Shown: positions 37,881 to 46,579, counted from the first letter of the stretch. The stretch is 57,743 bases of DNA from JAVBLP01 sp031553505 (GCA_031553505.1 JAVBLP010000009.1:1-57743), one strand, 5' to 3'. Made by a program: numbers and translations. Notes: generated by a model from the letters alone, not told the origin.

Positions 37881-38564
37881 ATGCCTAAAAAAGAGCTTTC
37901 TCCGCAGGCTACCAGAAAAATAATAGGGATCGGAATGCCGATTTTTTTTATTTTCGGATTGATAATATTAATTCTTAACTCTTATTGGCTTATAGGGGAT
38001 TATGCGCGCTCGATAAATTATTTGCAGACTGAAGGGCGTATAAGTAAGCATATTGCTGCCGTTAAAACAAAGCCTGGGGAAAGAAGCAAAACATTTTATA
38101 CGCCTGTTGTTGAGTATAACGCCGGAGGTAAAACTTACTCCGTTGCTCTCAGCATTTCAAGCGAGCTTAACCCGGTTTCAGGACAAGCAGTTAAATTGAG
38201 GTATAACCCCGGAAATCCTGAAGAGTTTATAGTACTTTCATCTTTAAGCAACGCTAATGTGTTTCTTATATTTTTCGGGTTTATGTGGTGTGCGATATCC
38301 GCGCTTATTTTTTTATCGGAGTTTGGCACTTCAAAAACAGCTTTTTTGCAGTATTATCTGGTTTTAGTAATTTTTGGCGGTTTTGGGGCGGGAGCATACG
38401 CGTATATCGGAAATGCCGCCGGAACTTTTAACCCTTTTAAAATGCTGTCATATAGCATATGGTCGTTTTTGCCTATGCTTTTTATAGCGATATTCTGCCT
38501 TGCTGTAGGTTCAAATATTGTATCAGCCGTAAAAAAAGTGTTTATCAATAAAGAAAAATATTAA
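37881..38564 (+). CDS. DUF3592-type membrane protein
   Basis: 227 aa. A hydrophobic helix near residues 15-35 is followed by a ~90-residue extracytoplasmic domain with the pattern TEGRI......F.P.VEY..GGKTY....S......G..V.LRYNPGNPEE, typical of DUF3592. Three more membrane helices lie towards the C-terminus. The function of this family is unknown. It starts 9 nt after the peptidase-like gene, behind AGGAGG. Confidence 0.7.
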   Translation: MPKKELSPQATRKIIGIGMPIFFIFGLIILILNSYWLIGDYARSINYLQTEGRISKHIAAVKTKPGERSKTFYTPVVEYNAGGKTYSVALSISSELNPVSGQAVKLRYNPGNPEEFIVLSSLSNANVFLIFFGFMWCAISALIFLSEFGTSKTAFLQYYLVLVIFGGFGAGAYAYIGNAAGTFNPFKMLSYSIWSFLPMLFIAIFCLAVGSNIVSAVKKVFINKEKY

Positions 38565-38578
38565 TACCGGAGAGAAAA

Positions 38579-39172
38579 ATGCGGGCTATTCCTAAAGACG
38601 AACTTAAAAGAAAAGGGTTTCACTTATTGTCGCTTATTTATGTTGCAGGCTATTGGTATTTGCCGAAAAACGCAGTTGTCTGGGGACTTTCCATAGCTAT
38701 TTTCATCGTCGCGCTTTGCGAGGTGCTGCGTTTTAACGTGCCTGCTTTCAATATCTTTTTTGTGAGAAACTTTAAAGGTTTTTACAGAAAAGAGGAAGCA
38801 AGGAAAGTGAGCGGCCTTATTGGGACATTGTCTGGCGCGCTGATAACGATTCTTGTTTTCCAAAACAGGTATATGGTACTGGCTAGCTTTTTATATCTTG
38901 TATTCGGGGATTCTGTCGCGGCTTTAGTAGGCAAAACGTTCGGTAAACGTAAAACCTTCGGCGGCAAAAGCCTTGAGGGCAGCATAGCATGTTTTTTTGC
39001 ATGCCTTGCCTGCGGATTGTTTTTGTTTAACTGGCCGTTTGCGCTGCTTGGAGCTTTTGCCGCGACGCTTGTGGAGGCGGTTCCGTGGAAGATAAACGAT
39101 AACTTCTGGATGCAGATAATCAACGCGGCGCTATTAACTCTTTTTTCGGGGGTTTTCTTATGGGCGAAATAA
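38579..39172 (+). CDS. Dolichol/phytol-kinase-like CTP-dependent lipid kinase
   Basis: 197 aa, about six membrane helices. Features of the SEC59/VTE5/DGK1 family are an N-terminal ELKRKGFHLLSL segment and LVFGDSVAALVGKTFGK followed by GGKSLEGS. Family members phosphorylate polyprenols, phytol or diacylglycerol with CTP. The substrate here is unknown. The next gene (ABC ATPase) begins 13 nt before its stop, so they are coupled. Confidence 0.8.
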   Translation: MRAIPKDELKRKGFHLLSLIYVAGYWYLPKNAVVWGLSIAIFIVALCEVLRFNVPAFNIFFVRNFKGFYRKEEARKVSGLIGTLSGALITILVFQNRYMVLASFLYLVFGDSVAALVGKTFGKRKTFGGKSLEGSIACFFACLACGLFLFNWPFALLGAFAATLVEAVPWKINDNFWMQIINAALLTLFSGVFLWAK

Positions 39173-39924
39173 TATCCGTATCCGTTGATAAACTTGTAAA
39201 AAAGTACGGCGATTTTACGGCAGTAAGCAATATAAGTTTTGACGTAAAAAAAGGCGAAATTTTTGCTTTTTTAGGGCCTAACGGCGCGGGAAAAACCACG
39301 ACTGTAAAGCTTTTAACCGGGCTTTTAAAGCCGACTTCCGGTTATGCCGAAGTTTTAGGCATGGATGTGGCAAGAGAAATAGATAAAATTAAAAGCAAGA
39401 TAGGTTTCGTGCCGGACCAGCCTTATGTTTATCCGTATTTAACGGCTTTTGAGTACATGAGAATGGTTGGCGATATTTACAAAGTGCCTATTGTTGAACA
39501 GAAAAAACGCATACCGGAACTGTTTGATATGTTTGAGCTTGAAGACCGCTCCGGAGAAATAATAGATTCTTTTTCGCACGGTATGAAACAGAAGCTTGTA
39601 ATATCGGGCGTTTTGCTGCATAAGCCAGAAATAATGTTTCTTGACGAGCCGCTTGTAGGGCTTGACCCTAAAAGCGCAAGGCTTGTAAAAGATATATTTG
39701 CCGCGCTTGCCAAACAGGGCACTACAATATTTATGTGCACGCACGTTTTGGAAATCGCGCAGAAGCTTTCTGACAGAATCTGCATAATAAATGACGGCAA
39801 AATTTTAGCTTTGGATACATTTGAAAATTTAAGCAAAAATACTCCGGAAGGCACGGATTTAGAGGCCGTATATTTGCAGCTTACGGGGGCTCTTGAGCAT
39901 AAAGAGCTAATAGCGGGTATATAA
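39160..39924 (+). CDS. ABC transporter ATP-binding protein
   Basis: 254 aa. Walker A GPNGAGKTT (39-47), Walker B IMFLDEP and switch His in CTHVLE are present. The signature motif is degenerate, SFSHGMKQKL in place of LSGGQ, a variation common in ABC-2 exporter ATPases. It overlaps the permease gene by one base, forming an export pair. The substrate is not evident; neighbours hint at envelope components. Confidence 0.93.
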   Translation: MGEIISVSVDKLVKKYGDFTAVSNISFDVKKGEIFAFLGPNGAGKTTTVKLLTGLLKPTSGYAEVLGMDVAREIDKIKSKIGFVPDQPYVYPYLTAFEYMRMVGDIYKVPIVEQKKRIPELFDMFELEDRSGEIIDSFSHGMKQKLVISGVLLHKPEIMFLDEPLVGLDPKSARLVKDIFAALAKQGTTIFMCTHVLEIAQKLSDRICIINDGKILALDTFENLSKNTPEGTDLEAVYLQLTGALEHKELIAGI

Positions 39925-41543
39925 TGAAATATTTGTTAAGAATATCACTGCTTTCTTTGAGAAACAGAATAGCCGCTTTTAAATTTTCCGATAATTTAAA
40001 GGCCGCTTTTTTTGTTTTTATAGGCATAAACCTTGTTGCGGCAATTTACGGCGCGTCATACTGGCTTTTTAAATACATAAACAACATTGCTTTCGCTGGC
40101 CCGCTGATAATCAACAAGCTGCTTGCATTGGTGTTTTTGATGGCTTTTGTGATGACGGTGTTATCTTCAATTATTGTTTCATTTTCTTCAATTTATTTTT
40201 CAAAAGATATTAAATGGCTGCTTTCGACTCCTATAAAAACGGTAAGCGTTTTTTCGTTTAAAGCTTCGAACGCCTGCTTTTACGCGGCTTGGATGGTGGC
40301 TTTGGCGATTGTGCCTTTTGTAGCGGCTTTGGGCACGGTAAAAGGCGCCGGACCGGCGTATTATTTGCTGTCGCTGGTTTTTATTGCGCCGTTTCTTGCG
40401 TCGGCGGGTTTTATAGGCACGGGATTTTCGGTAATAATTATGAGATTTTTCCCGAAAGCCAAAATAAGAAATATAATTTTTATCGCGGGGGCGGTGTTTT
40501 TTACCGCGCTTTTGATTGTTTTAAGGCTGATACAGCCTGAAAAGTTTATCAGTTCACAGGGATTTGAACTTTTATCCCAGTATTTAGGGTATTTAAACGC
40601 GCCGACGGCTAAGTTTTTGCCGTCTTGGTGGTACACTTCTGTTGTTTCCGCTTTGCTCGCAGGCGATATCCAAAAAATTTTAGCTGCCGGCGCTTTGCTT
40701 TTTGGCGGTTTTGCGGCATTGTGGTTTATTTTAAACATTCTTGCCAAAATGTTTTTTGCCGAAGGGCTTGATAAAGGTCAGGCGTTTGCCGCGTCAAAAA
40801 TCAAAAAAGAATCTTACAAAAGAAGAACTCCTTTGGATGCTATTTTTCAGAAAGATTTAAAGGTTTTTTTCAGGGATTCCAGCCAGTGGTCGCAGGTTCT
40901 TATCCTTGCTTCAATAATACTTGTGTACCTTTTTAGCATGTACAAGCTTTCGTTTGAAACGATGATGATGCATAATACTATGTCGCTGGTAAACTGCGCG
41001 CTTGTATGGTTTGTTGCTACGGCGGTAGCCTTAAGGCTTTCTTTTCCGCTTATCAGTATTGAGGGCGACAGTTTTTGGTTTTTGCTTACAAGCCCTGTCA
41101 GCCGGATGAAGTTTTTTATGGAAAAGCTTATTTTTGGGATTTTTCCGGTATTTGTTTCTGCGTTAATACTTATTTGCGCCACTAATTATATGATGGGCAT
41201 ATCGTTGCCTGTTTTTGTAATGGCTGCGACAGCCACTATTTCAATGTCGCTTTTGATAAGTTGCGCCGCGGTTTCCATAGGCGCTTTGCTCCCTAAATTC
41301 AACTATTCAAATATTCCGCAGGTTGAATCGTCGCTTGGCGGAATAGTTTTTATGCTTTTTTCATTTTTTATGATAATAGTAAACCTGCTTATTTTAATGC
41401 AGCCGGTGCGTTTGTTTTATTCAAACAACTATTCCCAGGGCGCGTTTGCCGCGTACGGAGCGGCACTTGTGTTGTTAAATTTGTTTTTTTTAGTTATCAT
41501 TACGGCTGCAGGGTATAGAGCAGTAAAAAGGATTGAAAAATGA
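39924..41543 (+). CDS. ABC-2-type exporter permease
   Basis: 539 aa, at least twelve membrane helices, organised as two similar hydrophobic halves around a soluble stretch (~residues 280-320). No close family is recognised; a large single-chain permease next to one ATPase is typical of ABC-2-like exporters. The downstream polysaccharide deacetylase overlaps it by ATGA, which would fit export of an envelope saccharide or lipid. Confidence 0.8.
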   Translation: MKYLLRISLLSLRNRIAAFKFSDNLKAAFFVFIGINLVAAIYGASYWLFKYINNIAFAGPLIINKLLALVFLMAFVMTVLSSIIVSFSSIYFSKDIKWLLSTPIKTVSVFSFKASNACFYAAWMVALAIVPFVAALGTVKGAGPAYYLLSLVFIAPFLASAGFIGTGFSVIIMRFFPKAKIRNIIFIAGAVFFTALLIVLRLIQPEKFISSQGFELLSQYLGYLNAPTAKFLPSWWYTSVVSALLAGDIQKILAAGALLFGGFAALWFILNILAKMFFAEGLDKGQAFAASKIKKESYKRRTPLDAIFQKDLKVFFRDSSQWSQVLILASIILVYLFSMYKLSFETMMMHNTMSLVNCALVWFVATAVALRLSFPLISIEGDSFWFLLTSPVSRMKFFMEKLIFGIFPVFVSALILICATNYMMGISLPVFVMAATATISMSLLISCAAVSIGALLPKFNYSNIPQVESSLGGIVFMLFSFFMIIVNLLILMQPVRLFYSNNYSQGAFAAYGAALVLLNLFFLVIITAAGYRAVKRIEK

Positions 41544-42250
41544 AGAAGTTTTTTATTTGTACAATGTTTATGTTTTTTACAGTTTCAGGCTTTTGCGATG
41601 CTCCGAAAGTATTTTTCAGCGATGGCCCGGCAGATAAAAAAAGAGTTGCTTTTACCTTTGATGACGGTCCCGGAAAAGCTACGGAAGACATACTGGAAAT
41701 TTTAAAAGAAAAAAACGCAAAAGCCACTTTTTTTATGCTCGGCACGCAGGTTAAAAAATATCCCGAACTTGCAGAAAAAGTAAAGCTTGAAGGGCACGAG
41801 GTAGCAAACCATACGTACGGACACGTTAATTTTTTTGCCTATAATGAAGAAGATAAAGAGTCAAAAATAGAAGAAGAACTGCTTAAAGGCGGCAGCATCA
41901 TTGAAAAAACAACGGGAGTAAAACCTTATTTAGTACGATTTCCGCACGGTTATTTCAAAAAAGACGCGAAAGAAATATCCCGAAAAAATAATTATTATGT
42001 TATAAATTGGACTTTTGGCTGCGACTGGGACAAAAAAATGATTGTTGAAGAAATGCATGCCAAATATCTCCATGCGGCAAAAAGCGGTTGCATATACCTT
42101 ATGCATGACGGCTGGAGCAATGAGAAATTAATTTTCTTTTTAGGCAGTTTAATAGATGAAATAAGGGCAAAAGGATATGAGATAGTAACTGTCGGAGAGT
42201 TGCTGGGAGTTGAAGCAAAAATAAGTAAAAACAATAACGGAGGGAAATAA
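41540..42250 (+). CDS. Polysaccharide deacetylase (NodB domain, CE4 family)
   Basis: 236 aa with an N-terminal signal peptide (MKKFFICTMFMFF..SGFCDA), so extracytoplasmic. All NodB motifs are visible: TFDDGPG (D41-D42), metal site NHTYGH (H91, H95), RFPHG and YLMHDGW. It removes N-acetyl groups from peptidoglycan or another amino-sugar polymer. It overlaps the permease gene by 4 nt and shares its last base with the following regulator start. Confidence 0.93.
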   Translation: MKKFFICTMFMFFTVSGFCDAPKVFFSDGPADKKRVAFTFDDGPGKATEDILEILKEKNAKATFFMLGTQVKKYPELAEKVKLEGHEVANHTYGHVNFFAYNEEDKESKIEEELLKGGSIIEKTTGVKPYLVRFPHGYFKKDAKEISRKNNYYVINWTFGCDWDKKMIVEEMHAKYLHAAKSGCIYLMHDGWSNEKLIFFLGSLIDEIRAKGYEIVTVGELLGVEAKISKNNNGGK

Positions 42251-42495
42251 TGGCAAACATACTTCTTTTTTCCGTACAAGACAGAAAAAAATCTGCTATG
42301 CGCATACAGGAAATTCTGACGAATTCCGGCTGCCGCATCAAAACAAGATTGGGGCTTCATCCGGGTGATGACGGCGTTTGTTCCGATTCAGCGGTAATAA
42401 TACTTGATATTGCGGCAAAAGAAAGCGAATTGTCAGCTTTAGTGGCGGCTCTTGGAAGCGTTGAAGGCGTAAAAGTTGAGCTTGTGAAGTTTTAA
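42250..42495 (+). CDS. TM1266-type small regulator (iron-only hydrogenase system regulator family)
   Basis: 81 aa, ACT/NikR-C-like fold expected. The pattern IKTRLGLH......C....VIILDI and a C-terminal EGVKVELVKF match the TM1266 family, often found next to [FeFe] hydrogenase maturation genes. No [FeFe] hydrogenase gene is in this window. It ends in a 4-nt convergent overlap with the deaminase gene. Confidence 0.75.
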   Translation: MANILLFSVQDRKKSAMRIQEILTNSGCRIKTRLGLHPGDDGVCSDSAVIILDIAAKESELSALVAALGSVEGVKVELVKF

Positions 42496-42968
42496 TACTT
42501 CTTTTTATTTGGAAGAGATTTCCACAGTTTAAAAGGCGAGTTTTTATCCTTGAAATCAATTTGTATCTGCTGTACGCTTATTTTACCGGTCGTATTTGTC
42601 AGCTCTTTGAAAATGCTTTTATCCCTGAAGCCGTATTTTGCGGCAGTTTCCGAATCCGCGCAATAATAGACTTTTTTTATTTTTGCCCAGTATATTGCGG
42701 AAATGCACATAGGGCAAGGCTTGCACGATGTGAATATTTCACAGCCTGAAAGGTCAAACGTTTTAAGTTTTTTTGAAGCTTTTCTTATCGCTTCTATTTC
42801 GGCGTGCGCGGTAGGGTCATTTTTAGCTATTACGCGGTTTCCGGAAGAAGATATTATAATGTTATCCTTTACTATTATTGCGGCAAAAGGGCCGTTTTTA
42901 TAATTACTGACATTTTTTTCGGCAAGTTTTATTGTTTTATGTGAAAGTTTTGTGATATTTTTTTTCAT
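42492..42968 (-). CDS. Guanine-deaminase-like zinc nucleoside/base deaminase
   Basis: 158 aa from MKKN; a longer frame upstream adds a hydrophobic, unrelated stretch and was not used. The zinc-site motifs of the cytidine-deaminase superfamily are present: TAHAEIEAI and PCPMCISAIYW. Length and C-terminal sequence resemble bacterial guanine deaminase (GuaD, ~156 aa) more than TadA. Expected reaction: guanine to xanthine plus ammonia. An extended -10 element lies so close that the transcript may be leaderless. Confidence 0.8.
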   Translation of the reverse strand: MKKNITKLSHKTIKLAEKNVSNYKNGPFAAIIVKDNIIISSSGNRVIAKNDPTAHAEIEAIRKASKKLKTFDLSGCEIFTSCKPCPMCISAIYWAKIKKVYYCADSETAAKYGFRDKSIFKELTNTTGKISVQQIQIDFKDKNSPFKLWKSLPNKKKY

Positions 42969-42974
42969 TGAAAA

Positions 42975-42983
42975 AGTATAACA
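42975..42983 (-). promoter_or_regulatory. Extended -10 promoter of the deaminase gene
   Basis: On the minus strand TG-T-TATACT (TATACT at 42980-42975). The start codon begins 7 nt after the box, so transcription would begin at or next to the ATG. No Shine-Dalgarno sequence is visible. Confidence 0.45.
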
Positions 42984-43007
42984 TAAAACAAACGCTAAAA
43001 AAAGGCA

Positions 43008-43036
43008 TTGCAAATAAAAAACATATTTGTTATACT
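43008..43036 (+). promoter_or_regulatory. Promoter of the pilin gene
   Basis: TTGCAA, a 17-nt spacer and TATACT, with a TG one base before the -10 (extended -10). The predicted leader is ~68 nt. No sigma-54 element of the kind that drives many pilin genes was seen. Confidence 0.65.
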
Positions 43037-43054
43037 GCCTATTGTTCAGAAAGA

Positions 43055-43084
43055 CTAGCAAAAGGGGGTGAATCCTTTAGTTAG
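43055..43084 (+). promoter_or_regulatory. Leader hairpin upstream of the pilin gene
   Basis: CTAGCAAAAGG pairs with CCTTTAGTTAG (9 of 11 positions) around the loop GGGTGAAT. The real ribosome-binding site (AAAAGGAGA) lies 15 nt further on and stays free. Confidence 0.45.
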
Positions 43085-43110
43085 CTTTAAATAAAAAAAA
43101 GGAGACAAAA

Positions 43111-43503
43111 ATGAAAAACACAAAAGGTTTTACACTTGTAGAGTTGGTCATCGTAATCGTTATTGTTGGTATTTTATCAGTAGTAGCAGTTCCTATTTAC
43201 AGAGGCTATACCAGAAAAGCAATGGCATCAGAAGGTAAGTCATTGTTAGGTTCAATCCAGACTTCACAGAAAATTTATTATGCGGAACACTCTGCGTTTC
43301 TTACTGGTTTGACCAATGTCGGCTACAATTCAGTTCTCGACGTCGACACAAGAGGAAATAAATACTTTAAAACTTACTCTGTAACAGCAAATGCTACTGG
43401 ATTTACCGCAACTACTAGCGGAACCGGAACAGCATCAGGTATAACGCTTACCTTAGCTGGAGCAGTAACCGGAGAAGTTACGACATCAGAAGTAGGGTTG
43501 TAA
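43111..43503 (+). CDS. Type IV pilin-like protein
   Basis: 130 aa. A short leader ends in KG followed by FTLVELVIVIVIVGILSVVAVPIY, split here only for description: FTLVE after the cleavage Gly, Glu at +5, then a ~20-residue hydrophobic helix. This is the class III prepilin signal cut by PilD. The C-terminal ~95 residues are Thr/Ser/Gly-rich with no cysteines, so the usual disulphide-bonded D-region is absent. It has its own promoter, leader and terminator. It could be a fibre-forming pilin or a minor pseudopilin. Confidence 0.9.
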   Translation: MKNTKGFTLVELVIVIVIVGILSVVAVPIYRGYTRKAMASEGKSLLGSIQTSQKIYYAEHSAFLTGLTNVGYNSVLDVDTRGNKYFKTYSVTANATGFTATTSGTGTASGITLTLAGAVTGEVTTSEVGL

Positions 43504-43512
43504 GAAACATAT

Positions 43513-43547
43513 AAAAAAGCCGCCCTTTTTAGGGCGGCTTTTTTTTT
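43513..43547 (+). terminator. Intrinsic terminator after the pilin gene
   Basis: AAAAAAGCCGCCCT-tttt-AGGGCGGCTTTTTT plus further T residues; a perfect 14-bp stem 10 nt after the stop. Confidence 0.95.
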
Positions 43548-43565
43548 GACTTAAGGGAGTAAAGT

Positions 43566-44027
43566 ATGAGGAAATCCAGAGGGCATAATCTTTTTGAGCT
43601 TTTTACGGTTGTAGCAGTTGTAGGCATCATTTCAATAGTTGCAATGTCGGCTTATCACGCTAATAAAAATAATGCAAGATTTGCAGAAGGAACTGTATTG
43701 CTTGAGGAGTTGAAAGATCAGGTTGAAATATATGTTGCTCGAGCTAACGCAGGTACTGCGGCAATTGCCCAACAGACGGGCATTAGCAGTTATACTTTTG
43801 GCAGACCTTCTGAATCAATTTCATTTATCGGAATTGATAACTATACTGTAAACACTTCAAATAATAAATATTTTAAAAAGTTTGATTTGAGTGTTGCTGC
43901 TACAGGAGCTGTAAGCATAATAACTTACACGGGCGCATCAAAATCTGCTGGTGGAAATAATTATGTTCTGACATTATCCGGTAACTATAACACAGGTGCT
44001 TATACTTTAACCACCAAGAAGATTTAA
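43566..44027 (+). CDS. Divergent pilin-like protein with a degenerate prepilin signal
   Basis: 153 aa. RGHNLFELFTVVAVVG replaces the usual G-FTLVE stretch: the cleavage Gly and the Glu at +5 are kept, but +1 is His, not Phe or Met. A single hydrophobic helix follows, then a ~115-residue Thr/Gly/Ser-rich globular part resembling in composition the preceding pilin. AGGGAG precedes the ATG. It converges on recN with a 4-nt overlap and no terminator between. Likely a minor pilin or pseudopilin. Confidence 0.8.
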   Translation: MRKSRGHNLFELFTVVAVVGIISIVAMSAYHANKNNARFAEGTVLLEELKDQVEIYVARANAGTAAIAQQTGISSYTFGRPSESISFIGIDNYTVNTSNNKYFKKFDLSVAATGAVSIITYTGASKSAGGNNYVLTLSGNYNTGAYTLTTKKI

Positions 44028-45676
44028 TTTTTTATAAGCGATTTTGCGTGTTCTAATGCGGATTTTGTGATTTGCTCGCCGGATATCATTCTAGCGATTT
44101 CCTGTATGTGTTTTTCTTCCGATAATACTTCCGCTTTCGTAAAAGTCCTTGCATTTTCCGTAGTTTTGTAAATTTTTATGTGATTTTTTGCATAAGCGGC
44201 AACCTGTGCAAGGTGGGTTATTGAAAAAACCTGTTTTTCTATTGATAACTCAGCAAGTTTTGCCCCTATTTTTTCCCCGGTTTTTCCGCCTGTTCCTGTG
44301 TCAATTTCATCAAAAATAACAGTTTGGTCATTTTTTACTTTTGAGGTAAGTTCAACCGCGAGCAGTACTCTCGATAATTCTCCGCCGGAAGCGGCGCTTC
44401 TTAAAGGCAGAATTTTCTCTCCCTTATTCGCGCAAAACATAAAATCAATTAAATCGCAGCCGTTGGCGGACGGTTCTTTTTGCTCAAACTTTACGTCAAA
44501 AACGGCGTCTTTTATTTCAAGCCCGGTGAGTTTTTCTTTTACTGATTGCGAGAATTTTTGGGCGGCTTTTTTTCTTTTTCTGCTTATTTTTTCGCATAAA
44601 TCCATTAACTGCGATTTCTTTTCATTCAGCTCTTTCTGGAATTTTTCAGTATTGCTTTGCCTGTCATAAAGCGATTTCAATTCATCCTCAACTTTTGTTT
44701 TATAAGCGAGTATTTCATCTATTGTCGTGCCGTATTTTTTTTTTAGTTTTTTTATCAGTTCAAGCCTTTCAATGGTTTCATTTAGTTTATCCGGGTTTAA
44801 ATCGGTTTTAGCCAGAATGTCTTCAATATTCCTGTAGGCTTCTTCTGCCTGGTAATAGGACTGCTCTATAAGAGATAGCGTTTCAGAAGCTTCAGCGCCA
44901 AGATTATTTATGCTTTCAATGTTCTTTTTAGCTTTAATAATCTTATTCAAAGCCGCATTGTCATCCGAATACAAAAGAGATATCACTTCTTCGGCTAATG
45001 CCGCTATTTTTTCCGCGTTTTTTAGTTTCGGGAGCTCGCTTTCGATGCTTTCGTCTTCCCCCGGTTTTAATCCGGATTCCTCAATTTCCTGCGTCTGGAA
45101 AACATATAAATCAATTTTTCTTTCTTTTTCCGCGTCAGACATATTTATCGCGTCAAGTTTCATTTGTATATCTTTTATTTGTTTGTATAAAGCCGCAGAT
45201 TTTTCGGTTAACGCGGATATGTCTCCAGCTTCATTGTCTAATATGGCAAGCTGCGTGTCGGGATTTAAAAGGGAATGTTTTTCATCCTGATTATGGAAAT
45301 CAATCAACAGGTCTCCTAAAGCGGAAAGCGTTGAAATGTTAACGGGGGAATCGTTTATAAAAGCTTTACTTTTTCCGGAACTTTCAATAGTCCTGCGCAC
45401 TACAACGGTATTGTCATTAAGAGGAATTGATAAATTATCAAAAAAAACATGTATTTCGGGATTTTTAAATTCAAAAACTGCGGAAATTGAACAAATGGAA
45501 GATCCTGACCTTATAGCGGAAGAATCTGCCCTTGTGCCCGTAAGAAGTTCGATTGATTTTACGAGAATGGATTTCCCTGCGCCTGTTTCACCCGTGATAA
45601 CGGTTAAACCGTCATTAAAATCAAGGTTTAAATCTTCTATAAGCGCATAGTTTTTTATGGAAAGGGATAGAAGCAT
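44024..45676 (-). CDS. recN: DNA repair ATPase RecN
   Basis: 550 aa, the usual RecN length. SMC-like layout: N-terminal Walker A GETGAGKS (32-39), a central coiled coil (~150-370) rich in Lys/Glu/Leu, and a C-terminal ABC half with LRSAASGGELSRVLLA signature and VIFDEIDTGTGGKTGE Walker B/D-loop. It acts in double-strand break repair by holding DNA ends together. It overlaps the nadK stop by one base, a nadK-recN pairing found in many bacteria. Confidence 0.97.
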   Translation of the reverse strand: MLLSLSIKNYALIEDLNLDFNDGLTVITGETGAGKSILVKSIELLTGTRADSSAIRSGSSICSISAVFEFKNPEIHVFFDNLSIPLNDNTVVVRRTIESSGKSKAFINDSPVNISTLSALGDLLIDFHNQDEKHSLLNPDTQLAILDNEAGDISALTEKSAALYKQIKDIQMKLDAINMSDAEKERKIDLYVFQTQEIEESGLKPGEDESIESELPKLKNAEKIAALAEEVISLLYSDDNAALNKIIKAKKNIESINNLGAEASETLSLIEQSYYQAEEAYRNIEDILAKTDLNPDKLNETIERLELIKKLKKKYGTTIDEILAYKTKVEDELKSLYDRQSNTEKFQKELNEKKSQLMDLCEKISRKRKKAAQKFSQSVKEKLTGLEIKDAVFDVKFEQKEPSANGCDLIDFMFCANKGEKILPLRSAASGGELSRVLLAVELTSKVKNDQTVIFDEIDTGTGGKTGEKIGAKLAELSIEKQVFSITHLAQVAAYAKNHIKIYKTTENARTFTKAEVLSEEKHIQEIARMISGEQITKSALEHAKSLIKN

Positions 45677-46497
45677 TAAACGCCCCAGTGCAGTTTTTTC
45701 TTTAAAGTTTCAAAGTAAGATTTGCTGCAGTTTTTAATGAGTTTCAAAGGCCTTTTGTAAAGCGATATTTTTACCTTGCTCCCGTTAGGCAGCGCGAAAT
45801 TTTCCTGCCCGTCAATCGATATTAGAATTTTTCCGCTGTTATCTTTGTTCTTTGCTGAAATAATTATATCGTCTTTATCGGATACTACCATAGGGCGCTG
45901 CGTTAAAGTGTGGGGGGAAATAGGCGTCAAAATAAAAACAGGGAGGCTCGGATAAACAATAGGGCCCGCCGCCGCAAGGGAATAAGCCGTTGAACCGGTA
46001 GGTGTTGCCGTGATCATGCCGTCGCATTTGTATTCCGCGGTGAATTTTTTGTCAACGCTGGCGTTTACGGTTATTAATTTTCCGCCGGATAAAGACCTGA
46101 CAACGCAGTCATTTGCAGCCAAAGTTTTAATTTTTTTGCCGTTATGCTGGAATTCAACCGAAAGTAAAACCCTTTTTTCGATTTTTATGCCATCTTTTAA
46201 TATATTTTTCAAAAAAGCGTAAACCTCATTTATGTCCGTATCTGTTAAAAAACCGAGAGAACCGAGATTTATGCCTTTTACGGGAACGGAAAGAGGCGAA
46301 AAAGTCCTTATGACTTTAAGCATAGTGCCGTCACCGCCGATAGACAAAACAAAATCCGTTTTTTTTGCCTTTACGGAATGGGAATCGCTCACAAAAACGC
46401 GGCATTTATTGCTTTTAAGCCATTCGGCAATTTCAAAAGCAAGTTTTTTTGCGTTCGCTTTTGACCTGTTGTAAACTACGCCGGCGCTGTATTTCAT
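45676..46497 (-). CDS. nadK: NAD kinase
   Basis: 273 aa. Phosphorylates NAD to NADP using ATP or polyphosphate. GGDGT at 54-58, the ANDCVV segment and TPTGSTAYSLAAAGPIV are all diagnostic. It is first of the two-gene nadK-recN operon on the minus strand, divergent from phenylacetate-CoA ligase across an 82-bp AT-rich gap. Confidence 0.97.
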   Translation of the reverse strand: MKYSAGVVYNRSKANAKKLAFEIAEWLKSNKCRVFVSDSHSVKAKKTDFVLSIGGDGTMLKVIRTFSPLSVPVKGINLGSLGFLTDTDINEVYAFLKNILKDGIKIEKRVLLSVEFQHNGKKIKTLAANDCVVRSLSGGKLITVNASVDKKFTAEYKCDGMITATPTGSTAYSLAAAGPIVYPSLPVFILTPISPHTLTQRPMVVSDKDDIIISAKNKDNSGKILISIDGQENFALPNGSKVKISLYKRPLKLIKNCSKSYFETLKKKLHWGV

Positions 46498-46579
46498 AGT
46501 TATTTCCTAATTTGCTATAATCCTAATATTAATTTTAAAATATTATATATAAAAAATTGTTTTTATAAAAGGCGGAAAA

